Notes: generated from the letters alone by a model not told the origin. Shown: positions 37,528 through 47,588, numbered from the stretch's first letter. The stretch is DNA of 64,000 nt from Pseudomonas fluorescens (GCF_004683905.1 NZ_CP038438.1:5270001-5334000), one strand, 5' to 3'. Program-made: numbers and translations.

Positions 37528-38537
37528 TACTTGACGCCCCGTGCTTTTACCAGCTCTTCAGACAGTTGATGTACGGCCATGGCGTACATCACGCTGCGGT
37601 TATAACGCGTGATCGCGTAGAAATTCTTCAGGCCCATCCAGTATTCAGGGCCGTTGTCGCCTTCGAGGCGAAATGCAGTAACCGGCATATCATCGCGCAG
37701 CGCATCATGACTTGACCAGCCCAACGCCCGCAACTCTCCGACCGTTTTCGTCGGCTCGATGCCGGTGGTCAGGCCTTCATCGACCTGCTCGCCGCGCACA
37801 TCGGCGCGACTGACCACTGGTTCCCCGGCGACCCAGCCATGCCGTTTGAAGTAACTGGCCACGCTGCCGATCGCATCGTCCGGATTGGTCCAGATATTGA
37901 TGTGACCGTCACCGTCGAAATCCACCGCATAGGCGCGAAAGCTGCTCGGCATGAATTGCGGCAGGCCCATCGCCCCGGCGTACGAGCCTTTGAGGGTCAA
38001 TGGATCGACCTGTTCTTCACGGGCCAGCAGCAGGAACTCACGCAATTCCTTGCGGAAAAATTCGGCACGGGGAGGATAGTCGAAACCGAGCGTGGACAAC
38101 GCATCAATCACCCGGTAATTGCCGGTATTACGTCCGAAAAAGGTCTCGACGCCAATGATCGACACGATGACTTGTGCCGGTACACCGTACTCCTGCTCGG
38201 CACGGGCCAGCACGGCCTCGTGCTGGCGCCAGAAGTCCACACCACGGGCGATGCGCGCGTCGGTGATGAACATCGGGCGATATTCTTTCCACTGCTTGAC
38301 CCGCTCGGCGGGTTTGGAGATGGCGTCGAGAATCGCCTGCTTGCGCTGCGCCTCGCGGAACACCGCCATCAGTTGCTCGCCGGCAAAACCGTAGTCGCGG
38401 GTCATTTCACCGACGAATTCGGCCACCTGCGGTGAGCCTTCGTAATCGCCGGCCAGCGCTTCCTGCGCGCTGCCAAGGATGCCGACCAGGCCGACCCACG
38501 GCGCGTAACGAGTCGCCCAGCTGCGCATGACTTGCAT
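37527..38537 (-). CDS. mltB: Lytic murein transglycosylase B (SltB1 type)
   Basis: The 336-residue enzyme has a hydrophobic signal region (about 8-30) without a lipobox cysteine, so it is probably soluble periplasmic, like P. aeruginosa SltB1. The catalytic domain shows Glu131 in IGVETFFGRNTG and AGAMGLPQFMPSSFRAYAVDFDGDG. I chose the ATG at 38537, which follows AAGAG; another ATG lies at 38528, and the frame extends to a GTG at 38573 inside rodA. It lies 17 bp after rodA, within the elongasome gene set. Confidence 0.93.
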   Translation of the reverse strand: MQVMRSWATRYAPWVGLVGILGSAQEALAGDYEGSPQVAEFVGEMTRDYGFAGEQLMAVFREAQRKQAILDAISKPAERVKQWKEYRPMFITDARIARGVDFWRQHEAVLARAEQEYGVPAQVIVSIIGVETFFGRNTGNYRVIDALSTLGFDYPPRAEFFRKELREFLLLAREEQVDPLTLKGSYAGAMGLPQFMPSSFRAYAVDFDGDGHINIWTNPDDAIGSVASYFKRHGWVAGEPVVSRADVRGEQVDEGLTTGIEPTKTVGELRALGWSSHDALRDDMPVTAFRLEGDNGPEYWMGLKNFYAITRYNRSVMYAMAVHQLSEELVKARGVK

Positions 38538-38554
38538 TGAACTCTTCACCTTAT

Positions 38555-39697
38555 TCAAACCTGTGCGATCCACTTGCGATGCGTATGAATCGACATCAAA
38601 ACCCCAAACGCTGACAGCAGTGTCACCAGCGAAGTTCCTCCGTAGCTAATGAAGGGCAACGGCACCCCCACCACCGGCAACAGGCCACTGACCATACCGA
38701 TGTTGACGAAAACATAAACAAAAAACGTCATGGTCAGCGCGCCGGCGAGCAATTTGCCAAACAGCGTCTGCGCCTGGGCGGTAATCACCAGGCCGCGACC
38801 GATTAGCAGCAGATAGATCAGCAGCAGCGCGCAGATGCCCACCAGACCGAACTCCTCGCCCAGTACGGCGATGATGAAGTCGGTGTGGCTTTCCGGCAAA
38901 AAGTCCAGGTGCGACTGGGTGCCCAGCAGCCAACCCTTGCCGAACACACCGCCGGAACCGATCGCGGCTTTCGACTGGATGATGTTCCAGCCGGTGCCGA
39001 GCGGATCGCTTTCCGGGTCGAGGAAGGTCAGGATCCGCTGCTTCTGGTAGTCGTGCATGATGAAGAACCACATGGCGATCGCCACCGGTACGGCGGCGGC
39101 CAGCACGCTGAGGATCCAGCGCCAGCGCAGCCCGCCCATGAACAGCACGAACGCGCCGCCGGCCAGAATCAGCAGTGACGTACCAAGGTCAGGCTGGCGC
39201 ACGATCAGAATGAACGGCACGCCGATCAGCATCAGGCTGATGCCGACATGCTTGAGTTGCGGCGGTAGCGTGCGTTTGGACAGATACCAGGCAATCGTCG
39301 CCGGCATCAGAATCTTCATGAACTCCGAGGGCTGGAAGCGGATCACCCCGGGGATGTTGATCCAGCGCGTCGCGCCCATGGCGTTGTGGCCCATGATGTC
39401 CACCACCAACAGCAGCACCACGCCGATCACGTAACCGAGCGGTACCCAACGCGCCATGAACCGTGGTTCGAACTGGGCGATGACAATCATCGACACCAGG
39501 CCGATGCCGAACGAAGTGGCTTGTTTGCCCAGCAGATCCCAGCTTTTGCCACTGGCCGAATACAGCACGAACAGACTGCCCGCAGCGAGGATCAGCAGCA
39601 GGATCAACAGCGGGCCATCGATATGCAGGCGTTGCAGCAGCGTCGCCCGGCGACGCATCACATCCTCGCTAGAGAGCATGCGATCAAAATTATTCAT
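38555..39697 (-). CDS. rodA: Rod shape-determining SEDS glycosyltransferase RodA
   Basis: RodA polymerises lipid II in the elongasome together with PBP2. The 380-residue inner-membrane protein has about ten membrane segments and the SEDS hallmark regions, including HNAMGATRWINIPG, the catalytic Asp context LPESHTDFIIAVLGEEFG, and GVPLPFISYGGTSL near the C-terminus. The ATG at 39697 follows CGGAGG and overlaps the mrdA stop by 8 bp, so the two partners are translationally coupled. Confidence 0.97.
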   Translation of the reverse strand: MNNFDRMLSSEDVMRRRATLLQRLHIDGPLLILLLILAAGSLFVLYSASGKSWDLLGKQATSFGIGLVSMIVIAQFEPRFMARWVPLGYVIGVVLLLVVDIMGHNAMGATRWINIPGVIRFQPSEFMKILMPATIAWYLSKRTLPPQLKHVGISLMLIGVPFILIVRQPDLGTSLLILAGGAFVLFMGGLRWRWILSVLAAAVPVAIAMWFFIMHDYQKQRILTFLDPESDPLGTGWNIIQSKAAIGSGGVFGKGWLLGTQSHLDFLPESHTDFIIAVLGEEFGLVGICALLLIYLLLIGRGLVITAQAQTLFGKLLAGALTMTFFVYVFVNIGMVSGLLPVVGVPLPFISYGGTSLVTLLSAFGVLMSIHTHRKWIAQV

Positions 39698-41585
39698 CAC
39701 GGGCCGTAGCCTCCGCACTGATAGGACCGGCGTATTCGGCCTTCAATCGACCCTCCTGATCCAGAAGCCAGGCATCCATGACCTGACGCACCACTGGCGC
39801 GGCGACACCGGAGCCGGACTCACCGTTCTCGACCATCACCGAAACCACTATTTTCGGGTTGTCGGCCGGGGCGAAACCAACGAACAAGGCGTGGTCGCGG
39901 TGGCGTTCCTGAACCTTGGAGCGGTCGTATTTTTCACCTTGTTTGATCGCGACGACCTGAGCGGTACCGGACTTGCCGGCGATGCGGTATTGCGCACCGA
40001 TTGCTGCCTTGCGCGCAGTACCCCGGGCGCCGTGCATCACCTGCTGCATGCCGTGGTTGACCTTGGTCCAGTCCGACGGATCGCGCAGGACGATGTCCGG
40101 CATCGGGTTCTCGTCTACCGGTTTGGCGCCCTCAATGGTCTTGGCCAGGTGCGGCCGGTTCCAGATGCCTTTGTTGGCGACCAGCGCCGTGGCCTGTGCC
40201 AGTTGCAACGGTGTGGACTGCATATAACCCTGGCCAATCCCCAGAATCAGGGTTTCACCCGGGAACCACGCCTGCTTGCGCGTCGCACGCTTCCACTCGC
40301 GGGACGGCATCAGGCCGGGGGATTCTTCGAACATGTCCAGCGAGACCTTCTGGCCGATGCCGAACTTGTTCATGTAGGCCGACAACCGATCGATGCCCAG
40401 CTTGTGCGCCAGGTCATAGAAGTAGGTGTCGTTGGAACGCATGATCGCCGTGTCGAGATCGACGAAGCCGTCACCGGTGCGGTTCCAGTTGCGGTACTTG
40501 TGATCGTAGTTGGGCAGCATGTAGTAACCGGGGTCGAACACCCGGCTCGACGCTGTCACTACGCCAGAATCGAGACCGGCAATCGCCACCGCCGGCTTGA
40601 TCGTCGAACCCGGCGGGTACAGGCCGCGCAGCACGCGGTTGAACAGCGGCCGGTCGATGGAATCGCGCAGTTCGGCATAGGCCTTGAAGCTGATGCCGGT
40701 GACGAACAGGTTCGGGTCGAAACTCGGCTGGCTGACCATCGCCAGCACTTCGCCAGTCTTCGGATCGAGCGCCACCACCGCGCCGCGACGCCCGCCCAGC
40801 GCGGCTTCGGCCGCTTCCTGCAGTTTGATGTCCAGGCTCAGGACGATGTCCTTGCCGGGAATCGGATCGGTACGCTTGAGCACGCGCAATACGCGGCCCC
40901 GAGCGTTGGTTTCGACTTCCTCGTAACCCACCTGGCCGTGCAGTTCCGGCTCGTAGAAACGCTCGATGCCGGTCTTGCCGATGTGGTGGGTGCCGCTGTA
41001 GTTGACCGGGTCGAGGGTCTTCAGCTCTTTCTCGTTGATGCGCCCCATGTAACCCACCGAGTGCGCAAAATGCGCGCCCTGCGGGTAGTGGCGCACCAGC
41101 TGCGCGACCACTTCCACCCCTGGCAGGCGGAACTGGTTCACCGCGATCCGGGCGATCTGCTCTTCGGTCAACTCGAACAGGATCGGCACCGGCTCGAATG
41201 GCCGACGCCCCTGACGCATGCGTTTCTCGAAGATCACCCGGTCCTCGGGCGTCAGCTGCAGCACTTCGACGATCACGTCGAGCACTTGCTGCCAGTCGCC
41301 GGAACGTTCGCGGGTCATGCTCAGGCTGAAGCTCGGGCGGTTGTCCGCCACCACCACGCCGTTGCGGTCGAAGATCAAGCCGCGGGTCGGCGGAATCGGC
41401 TGCACATGGACGCGGTTGTTTTCCGAGAGCGTCGAGTGGTACTCGTACTGGATCACCTGCAAGTAGTACAGCCGCGCAATCAGCACGCAGATCAACAGCA
41501 TGACCGCAATGGCCCCGAACACGACGCGGCTACGCACCAGGCGGGCGTCCTTTTCGTGGTCCTTGATGCGGATCGGCTGAGACAT
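39690..41585 (-). CDS. mrdA: Penicillin-binding protein 2 (elongasome transpeptidase)
   Basis: PBP2 crosslinks lateral-wall peptidoglycan. The 631-residue protein has a single N-terminal membrane anchor (about 20-42), a pedestal/dimer domain (PTRGLIFDRNG, about 66-240), and a transpeptidase domain with acyl Ser327 in PPGSTIKPA, the SND triad and KSGTAQV. The ATG at 41585 gives the conserved MSQPIRIKDHEKDA start; the frame extends to 41636 inside rlmH. Also called pbpA. Confidence 0.97.
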   Translation of the reverse strand: MSQPIRIKDHEKDARLVRSRVVFGAIAVMLLICVLIARLYYLQVIQYEYHSTLSENNRVHVQPIPPTRGLIFDRNGVVVADNRPSFSLSMTRERSGDWQQVLDVIVEVLQLTPEDRVIFEKRMRQGRRPFEPVPILFELTEEQIARIAVNQFRLPGVEVVAQLVRHYPQGAHFAHSVGYMGRINEKELKTLDPVNYSGTHHIGKTGIERFYEPELHGQVGYEEVETNARGRVLRVLKRTDPIPGKDIVLSLDIKLQEAAEAALGGRRGAVVALDPKTGEVLAMVSQPSFDPNLFVTGISFKAYAELRDSIDRPLFNRVLRGLYPPGSTIKPAVAIAGLDSGVVTASSRVFDPGYYMLPNYDHKYRNWNRTGDGFVDLDTAIMRSNDTYFYDLAHKLGIDRLSAYMNKFGIGQKVSLDMFEESPGLMPSREWKRATRKQAWFPGETLILGIGQGYMQSTPLQLAQATALVANKGIWNRPHLAKTIEGAKPVDENPMPDIVLRDPSDWTKVNHGMQQVMHGARGTARKAAIGAQYRIAGKSGTAQVVAIKQGEKYDRSKVQERHRDHALFVGFAPADNPKIVVSVMVENGESGSGVAAPVVRQVMDAWLLDQEGRLKAEYAGPISAEATARDE

Positions 41586-41595
41586 GAGAGCAGGA

Positions 41596-42063
41596 CTACT
41601 TGTGGTAAGGGTGACCGGACAGCACGGTCCAGGCACGGTACAGCTGTTCGCCGATCAGGATCCGCACCAGCGGGTGCGGCAAGGTCAGCGGCGACAACGA
41701 CCAGCGCTGATCGGCGCGGGCGCAGACTTCCGGCGCCAGCCCTTCGGGGCCACCGACCATGAAATTGACCGTGCGCGAATCCAGCCGCCAACGGTCGAGT
41801 TCGACCGCCAGTTGCTCGGTGCTCCAGGGCTTGCCGTGGACTTCCAGCGTGACGATCCGCTCGTTCGGCCCGACCTTGGCCAGCATGGCTTCGCCTTCCT
41901 GGCGGATGAAACGGGCCACGTCGGCGTTCTTGCCACGGGTATTGAGCGGAATTTCCACCAGTTCCAGCGCCAGTTCGGACGGAAGACGCTTGGCATATTC
42001 ATGCCAGCCTTCTTCCACCCACTTGGGCATGCGTGAACCGACGGCGATCAGTCGCAGTCGCAC
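41596..42063 (-). CDS. rlmH: 23S rRNA (pseudouridine1915-N3)-methyltransferase
   Basis: RlmH methylates pseudouridine 1915 of 23S rRNA in assembled ribosomes. The 155-residue SPOUT enzyme has [16 protein letters not shown] at its start and the SAM-binding knot motifs FMVGGPEGL and [22 protein letters not shown] at its end. The length equals the E. coli protein (155). It lies between rsfS and mrdA, with 10 bp gaps. Confidence 0.97.
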   Translation of the reverse strand: MRLRLIAVGSRMPKWVEEGWHEYAKRLPSELALELVEIPLNTRGKNADVARFIRQEGEAMLAKVGPNERIVTLEVHGKPWSTEQLAVELDRWRLDSRTVNFMVGGPEGLAPEVCARADQRWSLSPLTLPHPLVRILIGEQLYRAWTVLSGHPYHK

Positions 42064-42072
42064 AGCAATCCC

Positions 42073-42567
42073 TTACAGCTGGTCTTTGTTGAGCTTGGTG
42101 AAATGCTCGTGGGTGTTTTCCGGGCTGTGGTGCTTGGCGTCTGCCGCACGGCTTTGCTCGGCACCGGCCCACAGGCGTTCCAGGTCGTAGAACTGACGCG
42201 CCGAGGCAGTCATCATGTGCACGATCACCAGGTCGAGGTCGAGCAGCACCCAGTCGCTGTCGCCCTTGCCTTCTTCGCCCAGCGGCTTGGCGCCCTGCTT
42301 TTTGACTTCTTCACGGACCTTGTCCAGCATCGCGTTGATCTGGCGATTGGACGTACCGGTGGCGATGATCATGTAGTCGGTGATGCTCTGCTTGTCGCGC
42401 ACATCGATGATCTGGATGTCTTGTGCCTTGACGTCTTCCAGGGCTGCCACGGCAACCTTGACCAGCTCGTCGCCCTTGAGCGGCTCGTTGGTGTTGGCGA
42501 CTTCCGGCAGCGGTGCGCTCTTGAACGTGCCTTTGCGCTTAACTTTGCTTACGTCTTTGTCAGTCAT
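42073..42567 (-). CDS. rsfS: Ribosomal silencing factor RsfS
   Basis: RsfS binds L14 and blocks subunit joining in stationary phase. The core Iojap domain (about residues 33-140) shows IQIIDVRDKQSITDYMIIATGTSNRQ and EGKGDSDWVLLDLDLVIVHMM. The 164-residue product has a basic N-terminal extension (about 30 residues) and an acidic/polar C-terminal tail beyond the usual core of about 105. Confidence 0.95.
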   Translation of the reverse strand: MTDKDVSKVKRKGTFKSAPLPEVANTNEPLKGDELVKVAVAALEDVKAQDIQIIDVRDKQSITDYMIIATGTSNRQINAMLDKVREEVKKQGAKPLGEEGKGDSDWVLLDLDLVIVHMMTASARQFYDLERLWAGAEQSRAADAKHHSPENTHEHFTKLNKDQL

Positions 42568-42639
42568 ATAAAACTCGTTTTGCTCGTATATTCGGCGGCT
42601 TGGCGATACGTGGATTCGTATCAGTGAAGCACGCCTTGT

Positions 42640-43329
42640 TCAGTTCGACGCACGGTAAAGACCGTGCGCATCGATGTAGGCCAGGACCGCGTCGGGCACC
42701 AGGAAACGTACCGACTTACCGCTGGCCAGCAGTTGACGGATCTGGGTGGCGGAAACCGCGAGCGGTGTCTGCCAGACGAATGCAATCTGTCCGCTCGGCC
42801 CTTTCAGGGCCAGCGGGTCGCTCACCGAACGCGCTGCCAGCAGGTTGCGCAAGGCATCCGGCGGTTCGCTGTCGGCGTCCGGGCGCTGTAGCACCAGGAT
42901 GTGGCAATGCTGGAGCAACTCTTCCCAGCGATGCCAAGTGGGCAGGCCGCAAAATGCGTCCCAGCCCAAAAGCAGAAAAACCTGGGTCTCGGCGGCCATT
43001 TCGGCACGCATCAACTCCAGGGTATCAATGGTGTAAGACGGCTTGTCCCGCTGCAATTCGCGGGCGTCCACCACCAGCGGCGGCACTCCGGCCACCGCGC
43101 ACTCAACCATTGCCAACCGATCCTGCGCCGACACCTGCGGCGTATCGCGGTGCGGCGGCCGGGCGCTGGGCATCATGCGCAGCTCGTCGAGCAGCAGCGC
43201 TTCGGCGACTTCCAGCGCACCGCGCAAATGGCCGATGTGCACCGGGTCGAACGTGCCGCCCAGTACGCCGATGCGCCGGGGTCGGAGTTCGCCGTCAGGC
43301 AGCGGCGCTGTCAGGTCGAGGTCGGTCAA
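42640..43329 (-). CDS. nadD: Nicotinate-nucleotide adenylyltransferase
   Basis: NadD makes NaAD from NaMN and ATP. The protein has the [11 protein letters not shown] nucleotidyltransferase motif and [27 protein letters not shown] near the C-terminus. The start is uncertain: TTG at 43329 (229 residues, MTDLDL start) overlaps the proA stop by little, while ATG at 43362 would add 11 residues inside proA. No strong ribosome site distinguishes them. Conserved sequence begins only at [10 protein letters not shown], so a shorter product cannot be excluded. Confidence 0.93.
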   Translation of the reverse strand: MTDLDLTAPLPDGELRPRRIGVLGGTFDPVHIGHLRGALEVAEALLLDELRMMPSARPPHRDTPQVSAQDRLAMVECAVAGVPPLVVDARELQRDKPSYTIDTLELMRAEMAAETQVFLLLGWDAFCGLPTWHRWEELLQHCHILVLQRPDADSEPPDALRNLLAARSVSDPLALKGPSGQIAFVWQTPLAVSATQIRQLLASGKSVRFLVPDAVLAYIDAHGLYRASN

Positions 43330-43330
43330 G

Positions 43331-44602
43331 TCAGACCGTCGCCTGGCCGCGCAACTGGCCATCACCGACCACGATGTACTTCTCGCAGGTCAGTCCTTCG
43401 AGGCCCACCGGGCCGCGGGCGTGCAGCTTATCAGTAGAAATGCCGATCTCGGCACCCAATCCGTATTCGAATCCATCGGCGAAGCAGGTCGGGGTGTTGA
43501 TCATCACCGACGCCGAGTCGACTTCCGCGACGAAACGCCGGGTGTCGGCGAGGTTTTCACTGACGATCGAGTCGGTGTGATGCGAGCCGTAATGGTTGAT
43601 GTGTTCGATGGCCTGATCCAGTCCGTCGACCACACGGATCGACAGGATCGGCGCCAGATACTCGGTGCTCCAGTCGTCTTCGCTGGCCGCCACCGCGTCG
43701 ATGATCGCCCGGGTGCGTTCGCAGCCACGCAGCTCGACGCCTTTCTCGCGGAACTGGGCAGCCATCGACGGCAGGAAATCCTTCGCAACACTTTGATCAA
43801 CCAGCAAGGTCTCCATCGCGCCGCAGATGCCATAACGGTAAGTCTTGGCATTGAAGGCGATGCGCTGGGCTTTGGCCAGATCGGCGTGCTCGCTGACAAA
43901 TACGTGGCAGATGCCGTCCAGGTGTTTGATCACCGGCACCCGGGCATCACGGCTGATACGTTCGATCAGGCCACGGCCACCGCGCGGCACGATCACGTCG
44001 ACATACTCGGGCATGCTGATCATCGCGCCGACGGCGGCACGGTCGGTGGTTTCGACCACTTGCACCACGGCTGCCGGCAATTCGGCCTCGGCCAGACCGC
44101 GCTGAATGCACGCGGCAATCGCCCGATTGGAATGAATCGCCTCGGAGCCACCGCGCAGGATGGTCGCGTTACCGGACTTCAGGCACAGGCTGGCGGCGTC
44201 GATGGTCACATTGGGCCGGGATTCGTAGATGATCCCGATCACACCCAGCGGTACGCGCATCTTGCCGACCTGAATCCCGGACGGGCGGAAGCTCATGTCA
44301 CGGATCGCACCGACCGGATCGGGCAATGCTGCCACCTGACGCAGGCCGACGATCATGCCGTCGATGCGCGCCGGGGTCAGTTCCAGACGCTCCAGCAGTG
44401 CCGGCTCCAGACCGTTGGCGCGACCGGCGGCCAGATCCTGTTCATTGGCTGCGGCCAGCTCGGCGCGAGCAGCGTCCAGCGCATTGGCAGCAGCCTGCAA
44501 GGCGCGGTTTTTCTGCGCGGTGCTGGCACGGCCGATGACCCGGGAAGCTTCGCGGGCGGCGCGACCCAATCGGGTCATGTAGTCAAGAACGGACTCAGTC
44601 AT
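43331..44602 (-). CDS. proA: Gamma-glutamyl phosphate reductase
   Basis: ProA reduces gamma-glutamyl phosphate to glutamate semialdehyde in proline synthesis. The 423-residue aldehyde dehydrogenase-fold protein shows [32 protein letters not shown], the catalytic Cys in [14 protein letters not shown], and [29 protein letters not shown] chose the ATG at 44602 (MTESVLDYM); the frame runs on to 44701 without conserved sequence. It heads the long minus-strand block down to lipA. Confidence 0.97.
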   Translation of the reverse strand: MTESVLDYMTRLGRAAREASRVIGRASTAQKNRALQAAANALDAARAELAAANEQDLAAGRANGLEPALLERLELTPARIDGMIVGLRQVAALPDPVGAIRDMSFRPSGIQVGKMRVPLGVIGIIYESRPNVTIDAASLCLKSGNATILRGGSEAIHSNRAIAACIQRGLAEAELPAAVVQVVETTDRAAVGAMISMPEYVDVIVPRGGRGLIERISRDARVPVIKHLDGICHVFVSEHADLAKAQRIAFNAKTYRYGICGAMETLLVDQSVAKDFLPSMAAQFREKGVELRGCERTRAIIDAVAASEDDWSTEYLAPILSIRVVDGLDQAIEHINHYGSHHTDSIVSENLADTRRFVAEVDSASVMINTPTCFADGFEYGLGAEIGISTDKLHARGPVGLEGLTCEKYIVVGDGQLRGQATV

Positions 44603-44779
44603 GGTCTGCTGGGGTCTTGGCAAAGAGGAAAGCGGCAGATTATAGCTGTCGCGTCCCGGGACTAACAGCGGTGACAGGCGGATGGTCGAAATGGACTGCA
44701 ATTTGCCGACGTTCAGCCGTAATTAAGCCGCGGATTGTTATCATCACGACCTCCTTCGCCTGGATAAACACCGTTTGCC

Positions 44780-45478
44780 ATGTCCAACCTGACCGATCGC
44801 GCCATCGCCGAGCGCCTGCCACTGGGCCTCCCGGACGCTTTTTTCGACCGTGACGCGCAAGTGCTGGCCCGCGATCTGCTCGGCAAAGTCATCCGCCACC
44901 GGGTCGGCGATCTGTGGCTCAGCGCCCGGATCATCGAAACCGAAGCCTATTACTGCGCGGAAAAAGGCAGTCATGCATCGCTCGGCTACACGGAAAAACG
45001 TAAGGCTTTGTTTCTGGATGGCGGGCACATCTATATGTATTACGCCCGCGGTGGCGATTCGCTGAACTTCAGCGCTCAGGGGCCCGGCAATGCGGTGCTG
45101 ATCAAGTCCGCTTACCCGTGGGTCGATGAGGTCAGCGGGCCGGCGAGTCTGGCGCAGATGCTGCTGAACAATCCCGATGCCCAAGGCCGGCCGCGTCCTT
45201 CGCAAAAGCTTTGCGCCGGGCAGACGCTGCTGTGCAAGGCGCTCGGGCTGAAGGTGCCGATGTGGGACGCCAAGCGTTTCGATCACGAGCTGATGCTGGT
45301 GGAAGACACAGGGCCGGCGCCGACCCAGATTATCCAGACCACCCGCCTGGGCATCCCCCATGGCCGCGACGAACACCTGATGTACCGCTTCGTCGACGCC
45401 GCGTATGCCCAGTGGTGCACGCGGAACCCGCTGCGCCGGGGCCAGGTCGAAGGTCGCGATTATTTTTTGCTGTCCTGA
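44780..45478 (+). CDS. DNA-3-methyladenine glycosylase (AAG/MPG family)
   Basis: The 232-residue protein belongs to the AAG (MPG) family that excises alkylated and deaminated purines. Family motifs seen are LARDLLGKVI, ARIIETEAYY with the catalytic Glu, GGHIYMYYARGG, GPGNAVLI and SQKLCAGQTLLCKALG. It is unlike the HhH-type AlkA. It is divergent from proA across a 177-bp gap that I could not resolve into clear promoters. Together with aidB it is the second alkylation-related gene in the window, but they are not linked. Confidence 0.92.
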   Translation: MSNLTDRAIAERLPLGLPDAFFDRDAQVLARDLLGKVIRHRVGDLWLSARIIETEAYYCAEKGSHASLGYTEKRKALFLDGGHIYMYYARGGDSLNFSAQGPGNAVLIKSAYPWVDEVSGPASLAQMLLNNPDAQGRPRPSQKLCAGQTLLCKALGLKVPMWDAKRFDHELMLVEDTGPAPTQIIQTTRLGIPHGRDEHLMYRFVDAAYAQWCTRNPLRRGQVEGRDYFLLS

Positions 45479-45509
45479 AGTGACACAGGTTTTGAACCTA
45501 ATGCGCCCT

Positions 45510-45595
45510 TGTGGGAGCGGCTTGCTCGCGAAGAGGGCGTGTCAGATACGAGCTCGTTGATGACACACCGCATTCGCGAGCAAGCCCGCTCCCAC
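45510..45595. repeat. REPIN (family A)
   Basis: Inverted copies of TGTGGGAGCGG-CTTGCTCGCGAA flank a spacer with GTGTCAG.../...TGACAC inner arms. One arm has lost a G (GCGGCTTG for GCGGGCTTG). Confidence 0.85.
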
Positions 45596-45667
45596 AGGGG
45601 TACTGAGTGATTGCTGAAATTTTGTGCAGCCTTCGGGACTTATTGAAGATTTGATGGAGTTGTGTGT

Positions 45668-46984
45668 ATGGGCCCATGGCTCGATAGCGTGACCGGGTGG
45701 CTCGCCGCCAATCCGCAGTGGCTGGCCGCTGCGGTATTTATCGTCGCTTGCGTAGAGTGCCTGGCAATTGCCGGGCTGATCGTGCCCGGCACGGTGTTGC
45801 TGTTTGCCGTGGCCGTACTCGCCGGTAGCGGCGCACTGTCGTTGAGTGAAACCCTGCTGCTGGGCTTTCTCGGCGGGATACTCGGCGATGTGATCTCGTA
45901 CTTCCTCGGCCGCCATTTCCATCAGAACATCCGCCGCCTGCCGGGACTGCGCCACCATCCGGAATGGATGGCCGGGGCCGAAACCTACTTCCAGCGTTAC
46001 GGCATCGCCAGCCTGCTGGTAGGGCGCTTCATCGGCCCGTTGCGGCCGATGTTGCCGATGGTTGCCGGGATGTGCGACATGCCCTTCCCGCGTTTCGCCG
46101 CCGTCAGCCTGCTGGCCGCCGCCGGCTGGAGCGTCGCCTACCTGCTGCCGGGTTGGGCCACCGGCGCGGCGATCCGTCTGCCGCTGCCGGAAGGTTTCTG
46201 GCTGCAGGCCGGCATCGTTGCCGCCAGTATTGCGGTGATGGTCGGCATGAGCGTCAACAGCAGCTTGCGCCAGCATCGCCGGGCGACGATCTGGATCAGC
46301 AGCATGAGCCTGTTGATTCTGATCGGCCTGTTTATTGGCTATCCGTATCTGCACGCCCTCGACCAGGGCGTGATGAGCCTGGTGCAGGAACATCGGCAGC
46401 CGATGCTCGATGAAATCGCAGTGACCTTCACCCTGATCGGTGAATTCCGCAATATGTTGATGTTCAGCGCCCTGCTCACCGGTCTGTTGCTGCTGTGCCG
46501 GCAATGGCGCCAGGCAATCTTTGCCGGTGGCGTGCTGCTGTGCACCGCGCTCCTCAATACCGTCACCAAACAGTTTTTCGCCCGGGTCCGCCCGGAAGTG
46601 CTGACCGATCCGCTGACCAGCTACAGCATGCCCAGCGGTCATGCCTCCGGTTCGTTCGCGCTGTTTCTGGTGCTGGCGGTTCTCGCCGGTCGCGGCCAAC
46701 CGCCGCGCATGCGCCTGACCTGGCTGCTGCTCGGCTGTATTCCGGCGCTGTCGATTGCTTTGTCACGGGTTTATCTGGGGGCGCACTGGCCGACGGATAT
46801 TCTGGCCGGCGCAATGCTGGCGGCATGCGTATGTGCGGCGGGCTTGTGGCTGAGTCAGCGCAAGGCGCCGCTCAATGCCATGCCGTTCAAGGTCTGGTGG
46901 CTGATTCTGCCGGCACTGCTGGTGCTGTTCAGCCTGTTCGTTCTGCGGCATCTGCCGGACACGATGTTGCGTTACGCCTACTGA
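45668..46984 (+). CDS. DedA-PAP2 fusion: lipid-carrier flippase-like plus lipid phosphatase
   Basis: The 438-residue inner-membrane protein joins two families. Residues about 1-190 form a DedA/SNARE-associated domain (VECLAIAGLIVPGTVLLF, GDVISYFLGRHF, RFIGPLRPMLPMVAGM). Residues about 205-430 form a PAP2 lipid phosphatase with all three motifs: KQFFARVRP, MPSGHASG and SRVYLGAHWPTDILAG. DedA proteins have been shown to move undecaprenyl phosphate across the membrane, and PAP2 enzymes dephosphorylate undecaprenyl pyrophosphate, so a coupled carrier-recycling role is a reasonable inference. GGAG lies 8 bp before the ATG at 45668. Confidence 0.9.
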   Translation: MGPWLDSVTGWLAANPQWLAAAVFIVACVECLAIAGLIVPGTVLLFAVAVLAGSGALSLSETLLLGFLGGILGDVISYFLGRHFHQNIRRLPGLRHHPEWMAGAETYFQRYGIASLLVGRFIGPLRPMLPMVAGMCDMPFPRFAAVSLLAAAGWSVAYLLPGWATGAAIRLPLPEGFWLQAGIVAASIAVMVGMSVNSSLRQHRRATIWISSMSLLILIGLFIGYPYLHALDQGVMSLVQEHRQPMLDEIAVTFTLIGEFRNMLMFSALLTGLLLLCRQWRQAIFAGGVLLCTALLNTVTKQFFARVRPEVLTDPLTSYSMPSGHASGSFALFLVLAVLAGRGQPPRMRLTWLLLGCIPALSIALSRVYLGAHWPTDILAGAMLAACVCAAGLWLSQRKAPLNAMPFKVWWLILPALLVLFSLFVLRHLPDTMLRYAY

Positions 46985-46987
46985 TAC

Positions 46988-47578
46988 TCAGGCGAACAGC
47001 TCGCCCTGCAGCTCATCGAGCAGCGCCTGGATCGCATCCAGTCGCTGCTGCGGATCGTCGAGTTGCAGCAGATCGATCTTGTCTTCTTCGGCGAACGGCA
47101 GCAGATACGCCAGTTGATTGGCCAGCGACTGCTGCCCCAACGCTTCGGTGCCCATGTTCAACGCCTCGACCATCGGGTGCTCGGCCAAGGCCTTGAGCAG
47201 CGCCACCAGATCGGCGTCTTCGTCCTGCAGCGGTTGCTCCGGCTCATCGTCCAGCCACTCGACGTCGGCGAGGATCAACTGATCGCGCTGCACTTCCGTG
47301 CGCAACACCTGAAAACGCCGCCCACCCTGCACCCGGATCCCGAGCAGACCGTTGTCCTGTTGCTGGAAATCGGTGATCCGCGCTTCGCAGCCGACCAGGG
47401 CAAAGCCCTCTGGCGCAACGCCGACTTCATGGCCATCGAGGATGCACACCACGCCGAAACCGCCGGCCTGTTTCATGCAGCGGCCGATCATGTCCAGGTA
47501 GCGCGCCTCGAAGATCTGCAAGTCGAGGTTGCAGCCGGGGAACAGCACTGTGTTGAGCGGAAAAAGCGGCAGACTCAT
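46988..47578 (-). CDS. Lon N-terminal (substrate-binding) domain protein
   Basis: The 196-residue protein is a stand-alone Lon_substr_bdg (PUA-like) domain: SLPLFPLNTVLFPGCNLDLQIFEARYLDMI at the start, GFGVVCILDG, then a helical C-terminal half (VALLKALAEHPMV, LANQLAYLLPF, RLDAIQALLDEL). It lacks AAA+ and protease domains. Its role is unknown; such proteins may act as adaptors. I chose the ATG at 47578, spaced 7 bp from AAGGA; an ATG at 47584 is too close to that site. It is convergent with the DedA-PAP2 gene. Confidence 0.9.
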   Translation of the reverse strand: MSLPLFPLNTVLFPGCNLDLQIFEARYLDMIGRCMKQAGGFGVVCILDGHEVGVAPEGFALVGCEARITDFQQQDNGLLGIRVQGGRRFQVLRTEVQRDQLILADVEWLDDEPEQPLQDEDADLVALLKALAEHPMVEALNMGTEALGQQSLANQLAYLLPFAEEDKIDLLQLDDPQQRLDAIQALLDELQGELFA

Positions 47579-47588
47579 AGACATTTCC

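Noticed and set aside
39456-41762. A plus-strand open frame of 768 codons opposite rodA and mrdA
   Set aside because: It spans two well-identified genes on the other strand and shows no domain of its own.
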